Assembly (NCBI RefSeq): GCF_008580665.1
Contig: NZ_BKDJ01000006.1
Span: 49,212 to 113,211 of the forward strand
DNA length: 64,000 nt
Origin: Zafaria cholistanensis
Lineage (GTDB): Bacteria > Actinomycetota > Actinomycetes > Actinomycetales > Micrococcaceae
Reading direction: 5' to 3'
Part shown: piece by piece, positions 7,431-15,263 of the stretch
Layout: each line of letters opens with the position of its first letter
Position numbering within the stretch: position 1 is the first letter of the stretch
Made by a program: the position numbers and the translations under genes
The notes under the pieces: generated by a model
What the model saw: the letters and a program-made list of their open reading frames with translations, nothing else
Databases searched by the model: none
What the model was told of the DNA's origin: nothing

Positions 7431-9734
7431 CTATTTGGGAAAGCCTGCGGAAGTTACTTTGCCATCCGGGCTCTGTTCTGGATTCCGGTTGCTCAACCAC
7501 GTGTCCAATACTTCGGCAGGGACTGGCCGGGAGATGAAATAGCCCTGCACCAAGTCGCAGCCGTACTCGCGGAGGGCGCGGTACGCTCTTTCGTCTTCGA
7601 CCCCTTCCGCTGTCATTTCCAGTCCCACGCTGTGGGCCAAATGAATGGTGGAGGCCACCAAGGCGGTGGCGCGCTCATCGTCCATCATGGCGCTGACAAA
7701 GGAGCGGTCGAGCTTGATCTCGTCGATGGGCAGTTCGCGCAGGTAGGACAAGGAGCTGTAGCCCGTGCCGAAGTCGTCCACCGCTACCCGGACACCCATT
7801 TCCCTCAGGGCGCTCAGCGTGGTGCAGGCGCGGCTGCGGTCAGCGACAAGGACGTCCTCCGTGATTTCCAGGACGAGCATGGAAGGGGACAGGCCGCGGG
7901 CCCGGGTCATTGCTGCCACCTGATCCGGCAGTCGGGCGTCCATCGCGGAACTCGCCGGCACGTTAACGGCCACTGACAGGTGCTGGGGGCCCGAGGCCCA
8001 CACAGCGGCCTGGTCCAGTGCCTTGATGAGAACAACGTTGGTCAGCGCGGGCATCAGCCCTGCTTCCTGGAAGTACTTCAGGAAAGCATCCGGCTGAAGC
8101 AGACCCAAGGCCGGGTGCTCCCAGCGAACCAGCGCTTCAACACCGCGCACGCGTCCTGTTTCGGGTTCAACTTTTGGCTGGAAGTGAAGAACCAGCTGGT
8201 CATTCGACAGCGCGTCGTTCAGGGTTTGCAGACTGCAGAACGGCTGGAGAGCGGCGTTGGCCGGGTCCTCCACGTACAGGGCATGCCCGCTACGCGTGGA
8301 TTTGGCCGAGTACAGCGCCACGTCGGCCTTGCGCAACAGGACGTCCAAGTCGCGCCCATGCTCCGGGTGGCAGGCAATCCCAATGCTTGCATTCACATGA
8401 ACCGTAATGCCTCCCAGGCTGTAGGGCTCTGCCAGGGCGGTGCGTATCTTCACTGCCATGTCCTGCGCTTCACGGGGACCGCAGGAACCGGCGTACATCA
8501 CGAATTCATCGCCTCCCATACGCGCAAGAAGCGTACCGGCCCCCAGCTGTGTGGAAAGCCGGGCAGCCACCTGACGCAGGAGGTCATCCCCGGCCTGATG
8601 CCCCAGCCCGTCATTGATCTCCTTGAATTTGTCGAGATCCAGCAGCAGCACCGCGCTCGGCTGATTTCCGCTCGCCGTAAGTTGTTGAGGCACGGCCGCG
8701 TAGAGGGCGCGTCTGTTGGGGATACCCGTCAGGTCATCGGTCCGCGCTTGGCTGTTGGCCCGGGACAGCTCGAGCCGCTGCCGGAATACAAGCGGCACCA
8801 CGGCCAACGCCAGGGTAAGGCTGGCGAGCACTACCGCGGGAAGCATGAGCGGGCGTTGCGAGGCCAGGACCAGAACACCCAACCCGGCGCTCGTGGCCAG
8901 GGCAGGGACAGCCTGTCCGGATTTGGATATCCGGACACGGACGTCGGGCCCCGCCGAATGCGCTTGGAGCAGCGTCCAGGCGCCGACCATTGCGTTCCCG
9001 AGCGCCCACGGGGCGACCAGTGTCGTGTCCAGGAAATCCACGGCGTTCATTTCCAGCAGAAGATAGGCGACGTCCCCTCCGGCATAAGCCAGGAGCCCCA
9101 GTCCAACAAGCCACCACCCCCTGCTCGTGGAACGCCCGGAAGCGGCGATTCCCACGACAACAGCCACAAGCATGAGATCCATGAGCGGATACGCGGCGTC
9201 TATGGCCGCGCCCAGCGATGGCGGGCCCTGGAGAACCGAAACCAATTTGGGTCCCAATACAGCCAAAAGGGCAGCCGCTGCACCGAGGGCCCCCACGAGG
9301 CTGTCCAACAGGATAATTTTGGCCAGTCCGCGCAGCCGTGTCCGGATAACAACGGACAAAGCCGCCAGCATGAGCACGTAGAACGCAATGTATGCACCCT
9401 CCGCTATTGAATACCGGGGGGCATCCTTTCCGGCCGTCATATGCAACACGTCCCAGGTGTATCCCACGGCTTGGCAGGACAAGGCCGCCGCGAAGAAGAC
9501 CACCTCCCGTCCCCCTGCCCTGCGGTACACCACCGACCAGCCCGCCAGGGCCGGCAGCCACATGGTTAGCAGGCCCAGCATCCGGTCGATGAAGACGTCA
9601 AAGGGTCCTGTGGACGGCAAAATGACGACCGCCGCGTACATGCCCGCTACGGCGATCAGAATCCCAGGCAGTAACCACTGGCTGGAGACCAGCCTTGCAG
9701 GCCGCCGTGGCTCCGTAGCACCCTGATACATCAT
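7431..9734 (-). CDS. Membrane-anchored GGDEF-EAL protein (diguanylate cyclase / c-di-GMP phosphodiesterase)
   Basis: 767 residues from ATG 9734, behind a G-run ribosome site; an in-frame TTG lies one codon earlier. The N-terminal third has about nine membrane helices of MASE-like type. A GGDEF domain follows with intact RMGGDEF near residue 405. An EAL domain has EALVRW near 530, the metal/acid motifs LEITED, DDFGTGYSSL, IKLDRSF and TAEGVED, so both halves look active. No RxxD inhibitory site is seen before GGDEF. It makes or breaks cyclic di-GMP at the membrane. Its start faces, across a 730-bp gap, a TasA-like matrix gene, which fits a biofilm or surface role, though direct control is inference. 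Confidence 0.93.
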   Translation of the reverse strand: MMYQGATEPRRPARLVSSQWLLPGILIAVAGMYAAVVILPSTGPFDVFIDRMLGLLTMWLPALAGWSVVYRRAGGREVVFFAAALSCQAVGYTWDVLHMTAGKDAPRYSIAEGAYIAFYVLMLAALSVVIRTRLRGLAKIILLDSLVGALGAAAALLAVLGPKLVSVLQGPPSLGAAIDAAYPLMDLMLVAVVVGIAASGRSTSRGWWLVGLGLLAYAGGDVAYLLLEMNAVDFLDTTLVAPWALGNAMVGAWTLLQAHSAGPDVRVRISKSGQAVPALATSAGLGVLVLASQRPLMLPAVVLASLTLALAVVPLVFRQRLELSRANSQARTDDLTGIPNRRALYAAVPQQLTASGNQPSAVLLLDLDKFKEINDGLGHQAGDDLLRQVAARLSTQLGAGTLLARMGGDEFVMYAGSCGPREAQDMAVKIRTALAEPYSLGGITVHVNASIGIACHPEHGRDLDVLLRKADVALYSAKSTRSGHALYVEDPANAALQPFCSLQTLNDALSNDQLVLHFQPKVEPETGRVRGVEALVRWEHPALGLLQPDAFLKYFQEAGLMPALTNVVLIKALDQAAVWASGPQHLSVAVNVPASSAMDARLPDQVAAMTRARGLSPSMLVLEITEDVLVADRSRACTTLSALREMGVRVAVDDFGTGYSSLSYLRELPIDEIKLDRSFVSAMMDDERATALVASTIHLAHSVGLEMTAEGVEDERAYRALREYGCDLVQGYFISRPVPAEVLDTWLSNRNPEQSPDGKVTSAGFPK

Positions 9735-10466
9735 CAACCCCCCACAGCCTTGGGCCTTCTACCCTCAAAAGGCGGGATACGTTCGGCCCGAGATTGCCAC
9801 TGTCCGCTGCACGGCGCTCTATGGAACGCCTGCATCCTGCGGTGTAAAGAAACGCGGCACAAAGCAAAACACGGGATGTCCCCAACCTACCCGGCCCCAG
9901 GGGGACTGTAAAAGCGATGGATGAAAGCCTGGCCCCATCCGGGAGGCGGCCGCTTTAGGGAGCACAGCCGCACGCGGGCCGCCTTTGCGAACAACAAGTC
10001 GGTGTATCCGCGTTCGGCGTCGTTCCGTCCCGCCTGCAGTGGCGCCATGGAGGAGAACGAACGCCCGCCTTGGAACGGCTGGAAAGTTTCGCTCCCGCGA
10101 TCCGCGGGCCCCCACCATCCCCTCTTGGCGGGGCGGGTGCCGAAGGATCCGAAAGCGATTCCGCGCCAAACTCCCTCAGGCACCCGTGAGGGTGCACGTC
10201 TTGGGCATAACGGGACCGCGGGGACCAGCCTTTGACTCCCCTTCGGGTAAATACTTTGTAAATCACGCTAAATTCCCTAGACAAGACGGATACATGTCAT
10301 GACATACTTCCGATTAGGTCGCCGGGGGGAACCAGCAATATCTAAGTGTCAACAGGAACTTTGGGGGCCGCCAGCAGCATCGGAATTTTCAATCCCGTGC
10401 TGCTCGTGGGGGCCTGTTGCATCCCGGGAGCAGAGCGGGTCGGCCTAAACCACGAAGGAATAGCTC
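9735..10466. other. Long divergent intergenic region with a structured leader before the TasA-like gene
   Basis: 732 bp without a credible gene. On the plus strand it contains many hairpins: GCACCC-GTGA-GGGTGC at 10180-10195, and AGCAGCA/TGCTGCT arms at 10373-10379 and 10398-10404. It also has the strings CGCTAAATTCC (10266-10276) and GGGGGGAACCA (10324-10334). These recall pieces of c-di-AMP (ydaO) riboswitches, and a GCCGAAGG...AAACTCCCTCAGGCA pattern near 10140-10182 recalls glycine riboswitches. Neither is complete by eye. A cis-regulatory RNA is plausible but unproven. Confidence 0.45.
10294..10305. promoter_or_regulatory. Perfect 12-bp palindrome, possible operator
   Basis: ATGTCATGACAT is self-complementary and lies 162 bp before the TasA-like gene within AT-richer sequence. 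It is a candidate dimeric repressor site; the regulator is unknown. Confidence 0.35.
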
Positions 10467-11114
10467 ATGCGTGCTCCCAGTTCCCGTACCAGTAAGATTG
10501 TCGGCTTCACCGCCGGGCCACTGGCCGTCCTCGCCGCCGGGGCGATGGTCTGGCAGGGCTCCACCGCGGCCTTCACCGCCAACACCAGCACCGCCAACAA
10601 CTGGGCCACCGGTCAGATTACTCTCACTGACAACGACGTGGATGGGGCAACTTTCGCCGTTTCCGGCCTTGCCCCGGGCGATACCGGGGCCAAGTGCATC
10701 ACCGTCACTGCAACATCCACGGTCAATGTGACCGGCAATCTCTACGCCTCCGTAACGGGTCTCACTGGCGGCCACGATGCCAGTAGCGTGGACTTCAGCG
10801 ACCGGCTGATGCTGAAGATGGAAGCTGGCAGCTTCAGCACCCCGGGCGCCACCGCCGCTAACACAGACTGCTCCGACTTCCTAAAGACCGGCGACATCTT
10901 CTCCAGAAACGCACTGTCAACCTTGGCTTCAACGACGGCAACGACGCCTGCGGGAGCTGGGTCAGCTCCTGGAAAACAAACGACTGTGGTTGTGTACAAA
11001 GTCAGCTATGACTTCGACACCCTGGGCCTTACCCGGGAGCAGGAGAACGCACTCATGGGCCAATCCACCGGCGCGACGTTGGTGTGGGAACTGAAGGCCG
11101 GCAGCAGCGCCTAA
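10467..11114 (+). CDS. TasA/camelysin-like secreted protein with SipW-type signal peptide
   Basis: 215 residues, with GAAGGAA seven bases before the ATG. Residues about 9-33 are a signal segment (KIVGFTAGPLAVLAAGAMVW) followed by GSTAAFTANTSTANNWATG and ITLTDND. The pattern of a hydrophobic segment, then AAFT and a TG(N)I-like strand with D-N-D, is that of SipW-dependent signal peptides on TasA, camelysin and related fibre proteins. Two cysteines (SGLAPGDTGAKC and NTDCSDF) may form a disulfide. The mature part looks all-beta, and the family forms extracellular matrix or fibres. The next gene encodes a SipW-type signal peptidase, its probable processing enzyme, 24 bp downstream and likely co-transcribed. 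Confidence 0.8.
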   Translation: MRAPSSRTSKIVGFTAGPLAVLAAGAMVWQGSTAAFTANTSTANNWATGQITLTDNDVDGATFAVSGLAPGDTGAKCITVTATSTVNVTGNLYASVTGLTGGHDASSVDFSDRLMLKMEAGSFSTPGATAANTDCSDFLKTGDIFSRNALSTLASTTATTPAGAGSAPGKQTTVVVYKVSYDFDTLGLTREQENALMGQSTGATLVWELKAGSSA

Positions 11115-11138
11115 ATCGCCGCCACTTTTCGGGCAGTC

Positions 11139-12674
11139 GTGAACGCGGCCCGCAACGACACCCCTGCACCCCCAGCCCGGCGGTCCCCGCCGGGCTGGGG
11201 GTCGTTGTTGCTGGCCGCCGTTTCACAGGCCTACCTGGTGATCCTGTGCACCTTGGCCGGTGCTGCTCTGCTGCCCGGATTGTTCGGCTGGCACGGGACC
11301 GTGGTGCAGACCGGGTCCATGCAACCGCACATCGCTCCGGGCGACGTCGTGGTGCTTTCACCACTTGCCGAGCAGGATCTGATCCCGATGAACGCGGTGG
11401 TGCGGTTCAGCACCACCGCACCGGACGGAACCGGGCAGGAACGAACACCGGTCCTGCACCGGGTCACCGCCGCCCACGATGACGGAACCTACACCACGGC
11501 CGGTGACGCCAACCCCGACCCGGATCTTAAACCGCTGCACCGTGAACAGATCACCGGCATGGGACGGCTGCTGGTGCCCTACATCGGCTTGCCGGGCCTC
11601 TGGTGGAACACCGGCGACTATCTGCCTTTGAGCCTGTGGCTGGCCGGGACACTGTTGGCCCTCATCGCCGTCTCCCGTATCCGCCTCCACGACCCCGAAA
11701 ACCACGACAGTGGACACGATGAAAGCGCCACAGGCCCATTAGGGACAGAGGACACGAAAGAACGTGTCAGTCATGCCCCCCCGCACCGGCCCGCTCCCCC
11801 CCACACCGGTGACAGCGAACCGGAGAATGACCGTGACAAGGTACTGGCCTGGATCAGCGGCCCCGCCTTCCATAACGCTGAATCGGCACCGGCTACAGGA
11901 CGCCGCGTGGCCCGCCGCGCCGTCTTCGGACTGGCAGGGACGGCGGCACTCACGGGCCTGGCGGCCTCCCCTGATACGCGTTCCAACGCCGCGCTCACCG
12001 CCCGCACCAGCACCGGCACCAGCTTTGCCACAGCATCATCCTTCCCGCCCTCCCTCGGTCGGGCAGCAGCCTTCGCACTGCTGGCCCAAGTCAAAGTCGA
12101 AGACAGGCTGACGGGCAAAAACCCGGTGGCATCCTCGGTTTCGGGCCTCATCGGTACAAGTACAAGTGGAAGCACCATTACGGGTTACCCAACCACTCAC
12201 CTAAACAGCAAGGACGCCATCGACGCCATGACGGACGCCCGCGCCTTGTTCAGTGAACTGAAAGCCAAAACAGCCACCACTACTTTGGCCACCCCGTCCC
12301 TGTCAGGAACCATCACGCCCGGCGTTTACAGCTATCCCTCTGGTGATCTCACTTTGGGCAACCTGACCTTGGACGCCAAGGGCGATCCCCACGCGGTGTT
12401 CATCATCCGGGCCAAAAGCCTGGCTACTGCGTCCAGTTCTCCCGGCACCACTATCAGCCTGGTCAACGGCACCAAGCTCGGGAACGTTTTTTGGTGCGCT
12501 GACAACACCGCCAAGATCCTCGCCAACAACAAGGTAGAAGGTACGTGGATAGCCGGCCGCACCGCACAGTCGGACGGCGGGATCACTCTGAAAGGCCGTC
12601 TGATAGCCGTCGGTGACAGTTCAACGACAGGCAATATCAGCACCAGTAGCGACACCATCGCCATCCCCACCTAA
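11139..12674 (+). CDS. Signal peptidase I (SipW/ER type) fused to ice-binding-like DUF3494 domain
   Basis: 511 residues in one frame from GTG 11139. Part 1 (1-190): a membrane helix about 22-44, then catalytic TGSMQPHIAPGD (Ser near 59) and VLHRV (His near 107). The His in place of Lys marks the SipW/ER class. A second helix lies about 161-183. Part 2 (190-258): a polar linker rich in H, P, D and E. Part 3: GRRVARRAVFGLAGTAALTG about 254-278, a twin-arginine-like third membrane segment. Part 4 (about 305-511): a DUF3494 ice-binding-like beta-solenoid with ITPGVYSYPSGDL, LTLDAKGDPHAVFI and KLGNVFWCADN. Predicted topology puts both the peptidase site and the DUF3494 domain outside. I do not know this fusion. 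A truncated transposase starts just after the stop. Confidence 0.85.
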   Translation: MNAARNDTPAPPARRSPPGWGSLLLAAVSQAYLVILCTLAGAALLPGLFGWHGTVVQTGSMQPHIAPGDVVVLSPLAEQDLIPMNAVVRFSTTAPDGTGQERTPVLHRVTAAHDDGTYTTAGDANPDPDLKPLHREQITGMGRLLVPYIGLPGLWWNTGDYLPLSLWLAGTLLALIAVSRIRLHDPENHDSGHDESATGPLGTEDTKERVSHAPPHRPAPPHTGDSEPENDRDKVLAWISGPAFHNAESAPATGRRVARRAVFGLAGTAALTGLAASPDTRSNAALTARTSTGTSFATASSFPPSLGRAAAFALLAQVKVEDRLTGKNPVASSVSGLIGTSTSGSTITGYPTTHLNSKDAIDAMTDARALFSELKAKTATTTLATPSLSGTITPGVYSYPSGDLTLGNLTLDAKGDPHAVFIIRAKSLATASSSPGTTISLVNGTKLGNVFWCADNTAKILANNKVEGTWIAGRTAQSDGGITLKGRLIAVGDSSTTGNISTSSDTIAIPT

Positions 12675-12675
12675 C

Positions 12676-13395
12676 ACCAGCCCCTCCACGCCCAAGACCT
12701 TGGTGAACGCGACCATCGAGTTCCGCCAGACCGGGGACCTGGACCGGTACGAACAGCGCATTACCGAACGCTCCAAGTACCTGCTCACCCCCAAAGACAC
12801 CCGCGATGAGAAGGGCGCCGCGCGCTGGCGCTGCCCGGCCACCGGCCCCTACCCCGACCTTTCCTGCAGCCTCCGGCCCACCAAACCTGCCGCCGGCGGG
12901 AAGAGGACCGGGCTGGGGATGCCCGCGTTCCGGCCCACCACTCCGGTCCTCACCCCGCCTACCATGCCGGATCGGATCTGCACCAACACCTCCGGCACCT
13001 CCTTCCCCGCCACGGCCGGGGCGAAGTACGCCCAGAAACTCCAATACAAGACTGATGGCTGGCAGAAGCTTTACTCCCACGCCCGCAACAGCATCGAAGG
13101 CTTCAACGCCTACGTGAAAGACGCCGGGCGCGAAGACCTGGAAAACCCCGGACGGCGCCGGGTCCGCGGCTACGCCAAGCAGCTGCTGCTCACCACCCTG
13201 TCCGTGGTCTCGGCAAACCTGCTCAAAATCCGCACCTGGCACAGCGAACAAACCCGCATCCCGGCGCCGGAGGCCACCAACCCGTCCAAGCTCCCCGGCA
13301 AGCGCCGGGCCCCGCGCACCCCCGCCCGCGACGACCTGCGCACCTACACCCCCAACCCCGCAGCCCCGCCACCGGACACACCCCAAGCCGCCTGA
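12676..13395 (+). pseudogene. Transposase remnant, 5'-truncated
   Basis: The open frame after the previous stop encodes about 239 residues with KYAQKLQYKTDGWQKLYSHA, RNSIEGFNAYVKDAGREDL, RRRVRGYAKQLLLTTLSVVS and NLLKIRTW. This resembles the C-terminal part of large actinobacterial transposases, where a conserved Glu in an (I/V)E(G/A)FN motif belongs to the catalytic triad. No N-terminal domain or start codon is present; the homologous sequence seems to begin within about 20 bases of the neighbouring stop codon. The tail is Pro/Arg-rich. An inverted repeat follows at 13450-13479. It is inactive as it stands. The exact IS family was not determined. Confidence 0.65.
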
Positions 13396-13678
13396 CCCCC
13401 AGCCCCAACCCCGGGGGCGGGCGCGGCACCGAACTGAATAAACACCAACGGCTCCGAAGGAACACCACACCTCGGAGCCACACCCATGCCCAAAAACACC
13501 CTGGACAGCCCCACCAGGGTAAACCGGGCACCGGAAACCCCCACACGCACGCCCCGAGCCCTGCGAAACGTCCCAAAACACGAAAAAACCGGCTGCCCCT
13601 CTCGGGACAACCGGTTCTTCCTACGCACGTCGGGAGTTTCGCAAACCCAGTACCCTGAGTTTCACAAACATCCCTCTG
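13396..13678. other. Intergenic region between transposase remnant and tRNA-Leu
   Basis: Holds an 8-bp inverted repeat GGCTCCGA/TCGGAGCC (13450-13457 and 13472-13479), the tRNA-Leu terminator (13583-13616), and a pair of near-identical 13-mers, GAGTTTCGCAAAC at 13633 and GAGTTTCACAAAC at 13657. No gene is seen. Confidence 0.5.
13583..13616 (-). terminator. Rho-independent terminator of tRNA-Leu
   Basis: Read leftward: AACCGG ... CCGGTT arms with an inner CCC/GGG pairing, followed directly by six T residues (the A-run at 13583-13588). It lies 63 bp after the tRNA 3' end. Confidence 0.75.
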
Positions 13679-13762
13679 TGCGCGAGGGGGGACTTGAACC
13701 CCCACGCCCTTGCGGGCACTGGCACCTGAAGCCAGCGCGTCTGCCAATTCCGCCACTCGCGC
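13679..13762 (-). tRNA. tRNA-Leu (anticodon CAG)
   Basis: 84-nt class II tRNA. Acceptor arms GCGCGAG/CTCGCGC with discriminator A, D-loop GGCGGAATTGGCAGACGCG, and anticodon loop TTCAGGT inside CTGGC/GCCAG (CAG reads CUG). The variable arm is long and the T-arm is GGTTCAAGTCCC. CCA is not encoded. Such tRNA 3' ends are common integration sites, and a surface-protein and transposase segment ends 0.3 kb downstream of it. Confidence 0.95.
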
Positions 13763-14044
13763 ATTTCACTTGTTCGCGGGTTTCCCCCGAACAACGGAAA
13801 TAATCTAACCACGTCTTGACCGCAGATGCCAAATCGGCCTCCGCCTTTGTGTTTGGCCTCACTTTTTGGCAACCTTTCGGGGCTCGGGCTCGTTGGATCA
13901 GGGGCCGGCTGCGTAGGGGCCTCGGCCCATTCCAAGGCAATCCAAGTAGTATCGGGAAGGCACGGGCCACCCGGCCCGCGCTCCGCAGTGCGATGCTCCG
14001 GGGCGCCAACCGCGGATGTGAAGACCAGGAGAGGAGCAGCGCCG

Positions 14045-14782
14045 ATGGGTCTCGTCGACAATGTTGAGCGCGGCCTGGAGAAGCTGGTGACCAGCGTTTT
14101 CCGGGGATCCGGATCCAGCGACGTCAAGCCGGTGGAGATCGCCAGCCGCCTGCGTAATGAAATGGACGCCAAGACCTTGGGCCTGTCCGAGGGCCGCACC
14201 CTGGCGCCCAACAGTTTTACGGTTCGCCTCAGCGCCGACGACTTCGCGCGGGTGCGCCAGTGGGGGCCCACCTTGGCGGAGGAGCTGTGCACCGTTGCGC
14301 TCAAGCATGCCAAGAGCCAGCAGTACACGCTGCAGGGAGCCGTCCGCGTCTCTTTCCACAAGGATCCCGAGCTCAAGCCCGGGCACTTCACCATCGATGC
14401 GGACATGGCCCGGGACAGCGCCTCGGAGGCCCCCGCCGCTCCCCCCGCCCCGGCCGCTCCCGCCCGCCAGCCCGCGCAGCTGCAGCCTGTCCTGGATATC
14501 AACGGGCAGCGCTACGCACTCAATGCCGATTCGATCATCCTGGGCCGCTCCGGCGACGCCGACATCCTGATCGATGACCCCGGGGTTTCCCGCCGCCATC
14601 TGGAAATCGTCCGCGAAGGCGGTTCCGTGTGGGCGGTCGACCTCGGTTCCACCAACGGCAGCTACGTCAACGGCCAAAGGGTGGCCGGACGCGAGGAACT
14701 GTTCGACGGCTCCATCATTGCGATGGGCCGGACCCGGATCACGTTCCGCCTGCTGCCCCAACGCTCCGGAGGCCGCCCATGA
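14045..14782 (+). CDS. fhaA: FhaA: DUF3662 and FHA domain protein
   Basis: 245 residues; ATG 14045 is chosen because AGGAGAGGAG lies nine bases upstream and MGLVDNVERGLEKLV is the family N-terminus. Residues 1-115 are the DUF3662/FhaA N-terminal domain. A Pro/Ala linker about 120-145 follows, then a C-terminal FHA domain about 150-240 with LGRSGDADILI, VSRRHLEI and DLGSTNGSYVNG, the phosphothreonine-binding loops. In mycobacteria FhaA binds PknB-phosphorylated MviN and the PBP/RodA machinery. First gene of the operon; the stop overlaps fhaB (ATGA). Confidence 0.95.
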   Translation: MGLVDNVERGLEKLVTSVFRGSGSSDVKPVEIASRLRNEMDAKTLGLSEGRTLAPNSFTVRLSADDFARVRQWGPTLAEELCTVALKHAKSQQYTLQGAVRVSFHKDPELKPGHFTIDADMARDSASEAPAAPPAPAAPARQPAQLQPVLDINGQRYALNADSIILGRSGDADILIDDPGVSRRHLEIVREGGSVWAVDLGSTNGSYVNGQRVAGREELFDGSIIAMGRTRITFRLLPQRSGGRP

Positions 14783-15261
14783 GCGAACTCGTCCTCACCG
14801 CCCTGCGACTTGGCTTCCTGATCCTGCTCTGGGTCCTCATCCTCAGCGTCGTCGCCGCCCTGCGCCGCGACCTCAGCGTCGGCAAGAAGGTCCGCGCCGG
14901 CGCGCCCAGTGCCCGCGAGGTGCGCAAGAACCCGGACCTCGCCCCGGAACCGGCTCCCCCGGCCAAGCAATCCGCCCGGACCCTGGCCGTCGTGGGCGGC
15001 GCGCAGGCGGGAACCACCCTGGAGCTGGCCGCCAGCCCGATCCTGCTGGGACGCGCGCAGGAGGCCACCCTGGTGCTTGAGGACGACTACGCCTCGGGCC
15101 GCCACGCCCGGCTGTTCCCGCAGGGCAGCCGCTGGTTCATCGAGGATCTGGGCTCAACCAACGGCACCTTCCTGGGCGAGGTGCAGTTGACCCGCGCGCA
15201 GCCGGTCGAGCTGGGGCAGAAGATCCGGATCGGCAAGACGATTATGGAGCTGAGGCCCTAG
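14779..15261 (+). CDS. fhaB: FhaB/FipA-like FHA domain protein
   Basis: 160 residues; the start ATG overlaps the fhaA stop. A membrane helix spans about 5-27 (TALRLGFLILLWVLILSVVA). A charged linker and a C-terminal FHA domain follow (about 70-158), with LLGRAQEATLVL, ASGRHARLFP and DLGSTNGTFLGE. It acts as a membrane-tethered phosphothreonine reader for PknA/PknB in septal growth. Three bases separate it from pstP. Confidence 0.95.
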   Translation: MSELVLTALRLGFLILLWVLILSVVAALRRDLSVGKKVRAGAPSAREVRKNPDLAPEPAPPAKQSARTLAVVGGAQAGTTLELAASPILLGRAQEATLVLEDDYASGRHARLFPQGSRWFIEDLGSTNGTFLGEVQLTRAQPVELGQKIRIGKTIMELRP

Positions 15262-15263
15262 TC

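Noticed and set aside
10140-10200. Glycine riboswitch
   Set aside because: The GGGAG-type partner of the CTCCC segment is not found at the expected distance, so it is not annotated as one.
13679-13762. Integrated element with att sites at tRNA-Leu
   Set aside because: No integrase gene and no second copy of the tRNA 3' end in the window.
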